Below, one piece after another: positions 58,501 through 64,000 of a stretch of 64,000 bases of DNA. The notes under the pieces were generated by a model. The model had not been told where the DNA came from and did not search any database. It saw nothing but the letters and a program-made list of their open reading frames with translations. How positions within the stretch are numbered: the stretch's first letter is position 1; every line of letters begins with the position of its first letter. A program made the translations under genes and the position numbers. Source of the DNA: Warburgia ugandensis (lineage: Eukaryota > Streptophyta > Magnoliopsida > Canellales > Canellaceae); the NCBI GenBank assembly GCA_035236585.1, contig CP141127.1, forward strand, positions 63,035,495 through 63,099,494. Direction: 5' to 3'.

Positions 58501-61239
58501 CTTTTTGCAATTTTACTACTACTTTAAATATTAATAATTAAATAGTCAATTCCAAGCAGTTCTGAAACCAACCACAAATGAAATTTCAGTCTTCAGGTGG
58601 ACTTAAACCATGGTCAAAAAGAAATTGGTATCTTTTGTACAGATTAACAATAACTGGACTCAGTGGCCGGAGTATCACACTGATGACCTTTAGCACAAAC
58701 AGGATCTAAATTCTGAGATACCTCCTGTAGTCCTACAACTAGGATCTGCAATTTTCAATCATCTGAGAAAGCAAATATATTTTATCTTTTCTAGAGATGA
58801 TCCCCAACCTAATAGCTAGGTCTCATTTATAGTGTTTAGTGATGACTTTTAGGTCAGCATGACATGAAAAGTTCAAGACTCACAAGTAGAAAGTTCAGGA
58901 AAAACTTTTTAATTTAAACCACTTGACTGCCAAGAACAAGGGATCAGCCAAAGAAATTCCCATTTTCCATAATGCTTGAACAGTTCTTCTTTTTTTGTTT
59001 TGAAGTAATGAGCACACTTGAACCCACAAACCAAGTGGTTGCTAAAAGCAACCCATTCCAACAAGGATAAATGCTCAAGCCCATTGCCTGAGTATATTAA
59101 TTCATCAGCTTTTCTGAGATAACTTTCAAGTGCAGCGAGTCCTATAGGGCCTGCAAATGTAAATAAATGAGAAACTTGGTGTGCAGCAATAAATTCTTCT
59201 AAGCTGAAGTGTCACCAACAAGAATGAGAAGAAATGGGCAAAAGGCATTTAATTCTAAGCCAAGTTGACAGAGGCAATAAATGCTATTATCAACTGACTC
59301 TGAACAGCATACTAATGGGACCCATACATTGAAAGCTAGTTTCCATCAATTATAAGTATCAATGTGCAGGCAGAGAGCTGAAAAGAATTTACACAAATTT
59401 CCAAGTTTTGCACACAACTTCAACCAGGAGAACAGCTAAAGGCAACAACAAGAAATTTGTATTGAAAAGAAAAGGACACATTAAACATGAAAGCACATAC
59501 CAAATTGACTAGAAGCATGTCCATTAGAGAAGTAGCTGTTGTTCTGAGCAGATGTCTCTGTAAAATAACCTGGCATTCAAAGAAGAAACCTTATAGACCA
59601 TTACCAGATTTTCAAAACATAGACCACACAATGGAGAACTTACTGCAGTTGAAGGATCATCTTCAAACAGATCTAATGCTTTCTCATAGAGTTGGATATC
59701 CAAGAAAGACTGAGAAAAGAAAAGAAAAAAAAAATGTGAATCAGAAGAAGAAAATGCAATTTAGAATGGATAACCACATGAAGGATAAAAGATCAGAGAC
59801 ATACAAACCATGAACATGCATTAAAGAAAATTTGAGTCCAGGATCACTGAGATCAGATGTTTATGTGATGATCCACATAACTTTGGTGTATTATTAGTTA
59901 TAAGCCACTGATAAAGTAAAAGCAAATAAGGGAGAAAAAGGATATCAAAAAGCAAATCCCAAAATGACAATGGGGGAACTAACCTCATCAACCTTCCTCT
60001 GCAGATTATCTAGTAAGCGCTTCCTTTTCTCTGCATTTTCAGTAAACAACATCCTTCTTCTCTCCTTCCATGACTCCAGAAGCATAGGCCTCAAATGGGT
60101 CGCCAAAGGTCTGAGAACTGCATCTGGATCATCCTGACCTATAAATCAAGCAGTTACATTCGTCAAAATAGGGTTTCTTCTGCACAGATTGAAAGGCATA
60201 GTAAAAAATATCAATCATTTGCCAACAGACCTCCTAGTTCTTCAAATTCAGGAACCAGCAGCAAAATCTTCTGCATTATCCACTCTTCATTGAGAATATT
60301 CAGGTTTTCCTCTTTCATCTTATCTGAATCTTTCTTAACACCTGGTTTTGCTTCAGATACATGTGAGGGACCTGTATCCTTCAGTTTTCTCTGGTTTTTC
60401 TTAGCCTTAGTAGGAAAGTTTTCCTGGTTATCAGAATTATTTTCAACTCCTGCCTTAGAAGATCCTGTGACTTTTCCTCTTTTCTTCTTTGATCCCTTCT
60501 CTGAAACATGTTTACTGTTTTCATCAATCGTATCATTCAGCTCAGATAAATGTCCAGAATCATGTCTACTTTTAGGTTCATTGGCCAAATGTGAACTGTC
60601 ATGAAGTCCTTGCCCAGAAAGTGTTGCATGATTAAAGGCCTCTTTGTCCTTCACTATTTGATCAAAGATATCCTAGCAAACAAAGAAATAAGATATGGTA
60701 CCAAGCAATCAGAAATTTCAACAAGAAAGCCATTACTTTCCAACCTTTCCTGTCTAATGCTAATTTTTCATGAGCCTGCAGAAGTCATCATTGATGTATA
60801 GAATATTTAAGGTACTAGCTTTGGGAACACATACAAGTCCTGTGCATCAGATCTTTAATGAGATAAAACAAAACCTATCATTCTTCAAGTTCTCACCAAA
60901 GTTTTATAAAATAAAAGCAGATAAACCTAAAACTAAATAGAAATTATTCAGTCTCTGGAGAAAGACCGCATAGGAGACAGTCACCTTTATAAAGACATTG
61001 CTCGAAATGCATGATTCACCTAGGATGATCACCTTCATGGACTGAAAATAAAGTCAAGAGGAATCAATAATGATGAATAAAATGATGAAGTCAACAAAAG
61101 GACATGGAGAAATCGTGAGTAAAGTACATAAGGCAGAAACTTTACCTTTAGTGCCCTCTGAACAGATGGACAAATGGACAACAGCTTAGAAGCATCTTGA
61201 GAACCATAGATCGTAGGTAAAACTGAAAGACAGTCAATC
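43458..61239 (-). CDS. UFL1: E3 UFM1-protein ligase 1 homologue, C-terminal exons (gene 5' end outside window)
   Basis: UFL1 transfers the ubiquitin-like modifier UFM1 to targets. In animals and plants it works at the endoplasmic reticulum with DDRGK1 and the E2 UFC1, acting on ribosomes and in ER-phagy (family knowledge). Fourteen exons on the - strand all have GT-AG introns and consistent phases: 61239-61146, 61041-60985, 60672-60231, 60138-59984, 59709-59644, 59569-59501, 58006-57914, 57785-57720, 48576-48530, 48450-48387, 47939-47862, 47758-47696, 45612-45520 and 43559-43458. Together they give 1489 nt, 495 residues and a TGA at 43460-43458, without internal stops. That is the C-terminal three-fifths of a protein of about 800 residues; the N-terminal exons must lie right of 64000. 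A long Lys/Ser-rich linker (exon 3) precedes the conserved C-terminal domain. Introns range from 74 bp to 9.1 kb, enlarged by transposons. It looks functional. Confidence 0.93.
44747..44990 (-). mobile_element. Au-like tRNA SINE interrupted by an inverse SINE fragment
   Basis: The inverse SINE starts AAAAGGGCAACCCGGTGCAT and runs to GAGACTGTTTCCATG at 44865. It resumes at 44922 with GTTTCCATGCCTCAAACC and ends near GCGACAACAATATTGTTGCA. The 56 bases between (44866-44921) are the 3' part of the same SINE family in forward orientation (GGACCCCGCTTACGTGAGAG, then TGCACTGGGCTGC). GTTTCCATG occurs on both sides (44857-44865 and 44922-44930), like a 9-bp target duplication. Confidence 0.75.
44866..44921 (+). 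mobile_element. 5'-truncated Au-like SINE inserted in a SINE
   Basis: Forward-oriented 3' part of the family, flanked by GTTTCCATG repeats, lacking promoter boxes and T tail. Confidence 0.65.
45520..45612 (-). CDS. UFL1: UFL1 exon
   Basis: NKLDDSLHKVLMDYHSATVT then LLALLAAATGD; acceptor TATGTAG, donor GTGAGT. Confidence 0.92.
45613..47488 (-). other. UFL1 intron, larger part, nothing recognised
   Basis: No domain or repeat could be named in 1.9 kb. The frames at 45941-46144, 46278-46505 and 47188-47409 match nothing I know. Confidence 0.5.
47489..47595 (+). mobile_element. Au-like tRNA SINE, 5'-truncated copy
   Basis: Starts GCCTCTTGCAAAATGCAAGG and runs through CCCTTGTGGTCCC and CCCCGGACCCCGCATAGGCA to CGGGGCTGCCCTTTTT. 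The tRNA-like head is missing. It lies in a UFL1 intron. Confidence 0.8.
47696..47758 (-). CDS. UFL1: UFL1 exon
   Basis: VHNKALQAPGRAISVAIARL then K; acceptor TTCTAG, donor GTACGG. Confidence 0.92.
47862..47939 (-). CDS. UFL1: UFL1 exon
   Basis: DLTLQVSAETDPVALLPKVV then SLIYLQ, a highly conserved block. Acceptor GCTAG, donor GTAAGT. Confidence 0.92.
48007..48105 (-). mobile_element. Short tRNA-like SINE, second family
   Basis: On the - strand: an A-box-like TAGTTGGTTAAGTGCC, a B-box-like GTGGATTCAGGTTC about 30 bases on, then an A-rich tail (TATAAAAGAAAAAAG). The layout is shared with 58990-59090. Old and diverged. Confidence 0.4.
48387..48450 (-). CDS. UFL1: UFL1 exon
   Basis: Completes the split Ser, then GLILKKLDKKLERTLLHSYR and K. 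Acceptor TTGTAG, donor GTATGC. Confidence 0.92.
48530..48576 (-). CDS. UFL1: UFL1 exon, after the 9.1-kb intron
   Basis: QVDTFMTALKAIAEE plus two bases of a Ser codon; acceptor GGCAG, donor GTAATG. It joins EALEGK to VDTFM as in other plant UFL1 proteins. Confidence 0.9.
48577..49640 (-). other. Start of the 9.1-kb UFL1 intron, nothing recognised
   Basis: AT-rich intronic sequence; the 48479-48805 and 49287-49469 frames have no homology that I can see. Confidence 0.5.
49650..49740 (+). mobile_element. Short tRNA-like SINE, second family, + strand copy
   Basis: A B-box-like GGTTACGGGTTCAAGCCCC at about 49690 is preceded by GTGTGTAGTTCCCAACCAAT and followed within 25 bases by an A run. It resembles the layout of the 48007 and 58990 copies. 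Confidence 0.4.
49915..52797 (+). mobile_element. RTE-clade LINE, second copy, inactive
   Basis: Same family as the LINE at 34948-38209, in opposite orientation, inside the large UFL1 intron. The endonuclease part begins near 49925 with TLKSQELVNT and has GGYNIGERNEMEEAIIDFAL (about 50456-50515) and LITFKSGPHKSQIDFFLL. RT has FMPERSAMEAIFLPRQLIEK, LHMFFIDLEKAYDRVPRELI (51659-51916) and an active site reading LFANNIVLINK (about 52010-52045), where the family needs FADD. The tail has MLYGSECWAIKEQH and DKTRKDRIRNE (52378-52566). The 3' end is CTTGATGATGATT near 52790. Frameshifts and stops are frequent. It runs opposite to host transcription. Confidence 0.87.
52798..53481 (-). other. Intronic stretch, nothing recognised
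   Basis: UFL1 intron sequence between the LINE and the miniature LTR element. No gene, and no repeat that I can name. Confidence 0.45.
53482..54010 (+). repeat. Left LTR of the miniature element
   Basis: Direct repeat of 54550-55107; the inner end is uncertain by about 10 bases. A weak Met-type primer site may follow (TGGTAGTAACC). Confidence 0.65.
54550..55107 (+). repeat. Right LTR of the miniature element
   Basis: Follows AAGTGGGATGCA; carries CTATAAAAGAGATTAGGGTT (about 54850), a TATA-like promoter motif followed by a pyrimidine-rich leader. Confidence 0.65.
55108..55585 (-). other. Intronic stretch, nothing recognised
   Basis: UFL1 intron; only chance frames. Confidence 0.4.
55586..55775 (+). 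pseudogene. PPR-protein gene fragment in the UFL1 intron
   Basis: One frame reads ADHCFSEMEDHQDTVSWNAR, then ITGYACHDPHKCSEEN and IIFSEMQRGRCQVNS. This is a plain pentatricopeptide repeat pattern (family: A...F.EM...DTVSWNA.I.GYA.....EEAL.LF.EMQ.....N). Only about one and a half repeats survive and no start is visible. It lies on the opposite strand to UFL1. A TTACCAG at about 55833-55839 may be an old splice acceptor for a further, unrecognised part. Confidence 0.6.
55940..56072 (-). mobile_element. Au-like tRNA SINE, copy with the tRNA-like head
   Basis: On the + strand: CACAAAGGGTCTATAGTATA, CCTTACCTTGCATTTTTGCA, GTTGTTTCCACACC, TCGAACCCATGATATC (inverse B box) and ACCGTTGCACCAAGGTTCC (inverse A box). 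The 3' end of the element (the GGGCTGCCC side) is missing. Confidence 0.8.
56073..56785 (-). other. Intronic stretch, nothing recognised
   Basis: UFL1 intron between two SINEs; no gene seen. Confidence 0.45.
56786..56802. repeat. SINE target duplication, left
   Basis: AATAGTATGTAATACAG; repeated with one change at 56977-56993. Confidence 0.85.
56803..56976 (+). mobile_element. Au-like tRNA SINE, full length with target duplications
   Basis: The head AATCCTTGGCGCAATGG includes the A box. The B box reads GAGGTCATGGGTTCAAGGC. Then follow GGAAACAGCCTC, GCAAGGTAAGGCTGCGTACT, AGACCCTTGTGGCC and the tail GGCTGCCCTTTT. It is flanked by 17-bp repeats differing at one base. Compared with the family, the part before the tail is altered (CACACAGGGCAACAGG). 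Confidence 0.9.
56977..56993. repeat. SINE target duplication, right
   Basis: AATAGTATGTAACACAG, one base different from the left copy. Confidence 0.85.
56994..57719 (-). other. Right end of the 9.1-kb UFL1 intron
   Basis: No gene or named repeat. TTAACCATCTCCTTACT-like boxes recur at about 56998 and 57044. Confidence 0.45.
57720..57785 (-). CDS. UFL1: UFL1 exon, before the 9.1-kb intron
   Basis: TKSLPGPLSVKCITAIEALE then GK. Acceptor TCGCAG, donor GTTGGC. The next exon starts 9143 bases away. Confidence 0.9.
57914..58006 (-). CDS. UFL1: UFL1 exon
   Basis: DMDNKLKDGIQFEESQTLEQ then APLSIGDRISL, corresponding to the LDVHNKLKNG...PGER region. Donor GTATGA is weak but frame and homology fit. 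Confidence 0.87.
58007..59500 (-). other. UFL1 intron (1.49 kb)
   Basis: Holds a G run (58409-58419), T-rich tracts (58440-58510) and a tRNA-like SINE remnant at 58990-59090. No exon was found here; the flanking exons join in frame without it. Confidence 0.6.
58990..59090 (-). mobile_element. Short tRNA-like SINE, second family
   Basis: On the - strand: GGGCTTGAGCATTTATCC, an A-box-like TTGTTGGAATGGGTTGC, a B-box-like GTGGGTTCAAGTGTG, then an A-rich tail (CAAAACAAAAAAAG). It shares order and spacing with 48007-48105. Confidence 0.45.
59501..59569 (-). CDS. UFL1: UFL1 exon
   Basis: VILQRHLLRTTATSLMDMLL then VNL. The acceptor TGCCAG keeps the VILQ residues; the alternative ACAG twelve bases on would drop them. 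Donor GTATGT. Confidence 0.9.
59644..59709 (-). CDS. UFL1: UFL1 exon
   Basis: Twenty-two codons, SFLDIQLYEKALDLFEDDPS then TA, phase 0 at both ends; donor GTAAGT. Confidence 0.92.
59984..60138 (-). CDS. UFL1: UFL1 exon
   Basis: Reads QDDPDAVLRPLATHLRPMLL and ESWKERRRMLFTENAEKRKR, one of the best-conserved blocks. Acceptor TTATAG was chosen over the nearby GTCAG because it keeps the frame; donor GTTAGT. Confidence 0.92.
60231..60672 (-). CDS. UFL1: UFL1 exon with Lys-rich linker
   Basis: Starts DIFDQIVKDKEAF after GCTAG. A hydrophilic, probably disordered stretch with SKKKRGK and KAKKNQRKLK follows, then the conserved WIMQKILLLVPEFEELG near the end. Donor GTCTGT lies after the first base of a Gly codon. 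The 169-codon frame on the opposite strand is a shadow. Confidence 0.9.
60985..61041 (-). CDS. UFL1: UFL1 exon
   Basis: Nineteen codons, SMKVIILGESCISSNVFIK, matching the GESC(I/V)xS box of UFL1. Acceptor TTTCAG, donor GTGACT. Confidence 0.88.
61146..61239 (-). CDS. UFL1: UFL1 exon (first visible)
   Basis: Begins with one base of a split codon, then IDCLSVLPTIYGSQDASKLL and SICPSVQRALK. TTGCAG precedes it and GTAAAG follows. It corresponds to the middle of the protein. Confidence 0.88.
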
Positions 61240-61302
61240 CTGCAATATTTCAGCAGTTACATCAGGGGAAAAAAAATACCATCCCTAATATACTAATGAA
61301 GT
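61240..61302 (-). other. UFL1 intron sequence upstream of the first visible exon
   Basis: Short intron stub before the LTR element. The next upstream UFL1 exon is not in the window. Confidence 0.6.
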
Positions 61303-62299
61303 AGATGCATACATAAAGAAAGAAGAAGAAAACCAGTTTATAAAGAAAAAAGGAAGAAGAAAGAAAGAAAGAAAAAAGTGGGCCTGTTTCAATTAAACAG
61401 CGTATAAAGAAGAAGCCTACAAGATAACCATGGGTCCATCTTCAATCAGCGATCATAACGGACCCCTCTTGTTTTTACACAAAACCCATATGGGCCTGAC
61501 GATTCTCTGGGGAGTCATTCCCCATTGTTTCTAGATTGTTCTAGTCTACTTTTATATTAATCTTAGTCTTTAAGTGTTTACAAAATAGGATCCATACATG
61601 TACAGTTTCTCTCATGATCTTCCTATTGTTATTGATTTCTGCAATTAAATGGGCAAAATTGGGAGCTCTATTTGGGCTGAACAGCGACAGTTCGCCTCTC
61701 TCAAGGGTGCAACATCCTTGAATTTTTCTCATAGTCCAATACTTAGAAACCCTTGGCAATCTCTTGTGTGCAACTGCTCGTGTTTTGACAAGTGTCACGC
61801 TGTCAAAGTCTATCTTTTGTTCAGAAATTATGGTTTGATTCCTTTCTAGTTTAGTCTTCATCATTTGAAGCTGTTTATTTCAGTTCGTTTCATTCATATT
61901 TGTCACTATATAAGTTTGGTTTCTGCAAAAAATTCGAAATCCTTCTTCAATTTTCTTTTTCCTGCTGTTATGAAAGTTGCTAGGAAAATCTCCAGCCAAA
62001 CTACCAACTGGTTCCTTGGAAAATCTTCAATTTTCATCTTTATTATGAGATCTCAAATGGGCTTCCATTACATCGTCGTTTCAAGTTGTCCTTTGATCTC
62101 TAGCTCAAAATCTGCATCCAGGTTTTCTGATTTTTCTCTCAAATCTGAATTCTGTTTAAGTGTATTTAAATCAAAGTTCTTTGCTCTAGTTGATCATTTT
62201 CCTTGACAAATCCCTTGCTTCCACTTAATTTAAGTTTTTCTAGTTCAGTTGTCAAGATCAGAAAGTTAGTAGACATTTTCATATTATCCTGCATCATAT

Positions 62300-62320
62300 T
62301 TGGTATCAGCACCATTTGAA
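62300..62320 (+). other. Primer-binding site (Met type)
   Basis: TTGGTATCAGCACC, close to the TGGTATCAGAGC consensus. Confidence 0.6.
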
Positions 62321-63375
62321 CTAGGAAAGGCAGATCTGACAGACAACTTAGTGACAGCCAGCTTGATGATCTACTAGTCCAGTTAGTAAAGCAGGCTGAA
62401 CTAAAGAAATAACTACTATGGAATCAGTATGTCAAGTGCGTATCAAATCCAACAATAGTGCTAGAAATACTACAGAGTTTCAAATATTATGAGGGAAATG
62501 CGTTCAGAGCAGGAGCATCAACGTGTTTGATATTTCGTCTGCATCAGCGTTCCTCTCTGCATCAGGTATGTGTTACATGCGTGATCAAGACTGTCAAAGG
62601 TCCTTTATTACAGCTATGCTGATGAGAAAGATTCTTTGATAATGTCTTTGATAGTTGGTCAGAGTTAGGTGACCAGAGTGATAACAATAATTTCTTTCGT
62701 GATACTTACAAATAGAACCTGTTGACAGAAGCATTGCATGATGACATGGATCGTAGAGACTTCCACTAAATCGTGGACCCTATCTTTGATAACAATCTCA
62801 AGGAGGAACATGATCAAGATGATACACTTTGCTTAGGCAAAAGGAAATTTCACTACTTGAGACATACAAAGATCCATTTCTTGAAGGCACACAATCCAAC
62901 GAAGAAGACCAAGACTGTAACAATGTCCACATAGATTATGGTTGTTGCATACAATGATAACTTTCCCATCAGCAAGTAAAATCACTCCCTCAATAGCAAG
63001 TTCGAGCTATTTGGTATACAAAATGTCTAGAAGGTGACACATGCAAACTACAAATGCCTACTCGTGTGGATACATACAAAGACTTTCTTAGAGAAATTTG
63101 GTTAATCAGAAGAGAAATACCACAGCTATTACATCCAGCATCAAATTTGTCTGGCAGGAAACATTTGTTGTTTGGAATGAGGTTCTTAGCAAAGTCCTAT
63201 AAAAGAGAACAAGAGTCTACCACAGATGGTGTTTGATCCATGCATACATATGAACTTAGAGAATTCGAGGACAAATTCTTCTTCAAGCCACAATGAGAAT
63301 GATGCAGGTTTTTATTAAAAACTATTTCTGGGCCCCATTTCAATTAAAATGCATTCAAAGACAAAGAAGAGGCCC

Positions 63376-64000
63376 AGATATAGCTTCCACATGCTTGTGT
63401 GTGCATGTGTGATGTATTTTTCATGCTTTTTTTGTATTTTAGGGTTATTTTTTCAATTTTTTCGAAAATTACAGTTACAGAAATTGAAAAAAATTCATTT
63501 TTTTCTTTGTTCATTGAAACATATTTCCATCCATATATATAGCTTCCCCTTGCTTGTGAGTTCATGTGTGATGTCCTTTTTCACGGTTTTTTGTGTTTTA
63601 GTGCTATTGTTTTTCAATTTTTTTGAAAATAACAATTACACAAATTGAAAAAAAAATTTTGATTTTTTGTATTTATTAGTTAAAACATATTTTCATCCAC
63701 ATATATAGCTTATCCTTGCTTGTGAGGACATGTATGATGTCTTTTACATAGTTTTTTATGTTTTAATGTTTTTTTTTTTTTTTTAAATAACAGTTATAGA
63801 AATTGAAAAAAAAAATTGTTTTTTTGTATTTATTAGTTAAAGCATATTTCCATCCACATATATAGCTTTCCCTTGCTTGTGAGCACATGTGTGATGTCCT
63901 TTTTCATGGTTTTTGTGTTTTAATGTTATTTTTTTCAATTTTTCAGAAAATAACAGTTACAAAAAAAATTTTAAAAAGTTATTTATTAGTTAAAACATAT
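63376..64000. repeat. Tandem repeat, about 160-bp unit, nearly four copies, cut by the window end
   Basis: Units start at AGCTT boxes at 63382, 63541, 63707 and 63864, each followed by CCTTGCTTGTGAG, CACATGTGTGATGTCCTTTT, a GTTTTTTGTGTTTTA box, AATAACAGTTACA, GAAATTGAAAAAAA, TATTTATTAGTTAAAACATA and TTTCCATCCACATATAT. Spacings are 159, 166 and 157 bases. Confidence 0.85.

Larger units (their letters stand above)
61303..64000 (+). mobile_element. Deleted Ty3-gypsy-like LTR element in a UFL1 intron
   Basis: A Met-type primer site, TTTGGTATCAGCACCATTTG, lies at about 62300, directly after a stretch ending CCTGCATCA. GAGAATTCGAGGACAAATTC with GAGAATGATGCAGG at 63258-63307 is a Ty3-gypsy-type 3' end. 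Only about 1 kb lies between, with scraps such as RKGRSDRQLSDSQLDDLLVQ (about 62322) near the expected gag start. GGGCCYRTTTCAATTAAA with AAGAAGAGGCC-type boxes occurs both at 61381 and 63332, suggesting a diverged LTR pair with the right one running off the window. The left boundary is tentative. Confidence 0.55.

Noticed and set aside
59000-59165. Open - strand stretch containing GPIGLAALESYLRKADE as a possible extra UFL1 exon
   Set aside because: Flanking exons 59501-59569 and 57914-58006 join in frame and match UFL1 without it, and part of it is a SINE remnant.
60095-60604. 169-codon + strand frame, the longest in the window
   Set aside because: It is the antisense shadow of the UFL1 linker exon on the - strand, which matches a known protein.
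61865-62206. 113-codon + strand frame as a host gene
   Set aside because: No recognisable domain; lies in the putative left LTR of a deleted element.
1-64000. CRISPR arrays, operons, riboswitches, bacterial promoters or terminators
   Set aside because: Spliced gene structure and plant transposons show a eukaryotic nuclear sequence; no spaced repeats of CRISPR type occur.

Overview
This is a piece of a plant nuclear chromosome, most likely an angiosperm. The evidence is spliced genes with GT-AG introns, AT-rich spacers, and plant-type transposons: CACTA, Athila/Tat and Tekay-like Ty3-gypsy, RTE LINEs, Au-like tRNA SINEs, a TRIM and a MULE. A scrap of plastid 23S rRNA is also present. I cannot name the species. 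There is no operon, CRISPR array or other prokaryotic feature.

Left part (1 to about 34.35 kb): I read this as one old CACTA (En/Spm) DNA transposon on the + strand, broken up by nested insertions. Its TNP2-like transposase runs from base 1 to 1960. It is cut inside a codon by an 11.9 kb non-coding LTR element with LTRs of about 5 kb (1961-13874), and resumes at 13875. An Athila/Tat-like Ty3-gypsy element on the - strand (about 14.3-24.4 kb) comes next, with gag, protease, RT, RNase H and integrase all decayed. After it come a degenerate 65-bp minisatellite, a first copy (A) of a CACTA accessory gene, a solo Athila-type LTR with a perfect 5-bp target duplication (26459-29535) that itself contains a TRIM, and a second copy (B) of the accessory gene that includes a Ulp1-like (C48) protease region. 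Subterminal repeats and a worn terminus close this block near 34352.

Middle part (34.4-43.4 kb): a hAT BED-finger scrap; an array built on TTCAATTGAA, split by an RTE-clade LINE on the - strand (34948-38209); a non-autonomous MULE with long inverted repeats and a 9-bp target duplication (39600-40846); and a plastid 23S rRNA insert (42040-42142).

Right part (43.46-64.0 kb): the 3' part of one intact-looking host gene on the - strand. It is the plant homologue of UFL1, the UFM1-protein E3 ligase. Fourteen exons could be placed base by base, giving about 495 C-terminal residues and the stop codon. The 5' exons lie beyond the right edge. Its introns are swollen by transposons: one 9.1-kb intron holds a second RTE LINE, a miniature LTR element, a PPR-gene fragment and SINEs. 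The most upstream visible intron holds a deleted Ty3-gypsy-like element followed by a tandem repeat of about 160 bp running off the window.

Only UFL1 looks like a working gene. No obviously new biological system was found. The points of most interest are the nested insertion history, the very large-LTR non-autonomous element, the SINE-in-SINE and TRIM-in-LTR structures, and the transposon load of the UFL1 introns.
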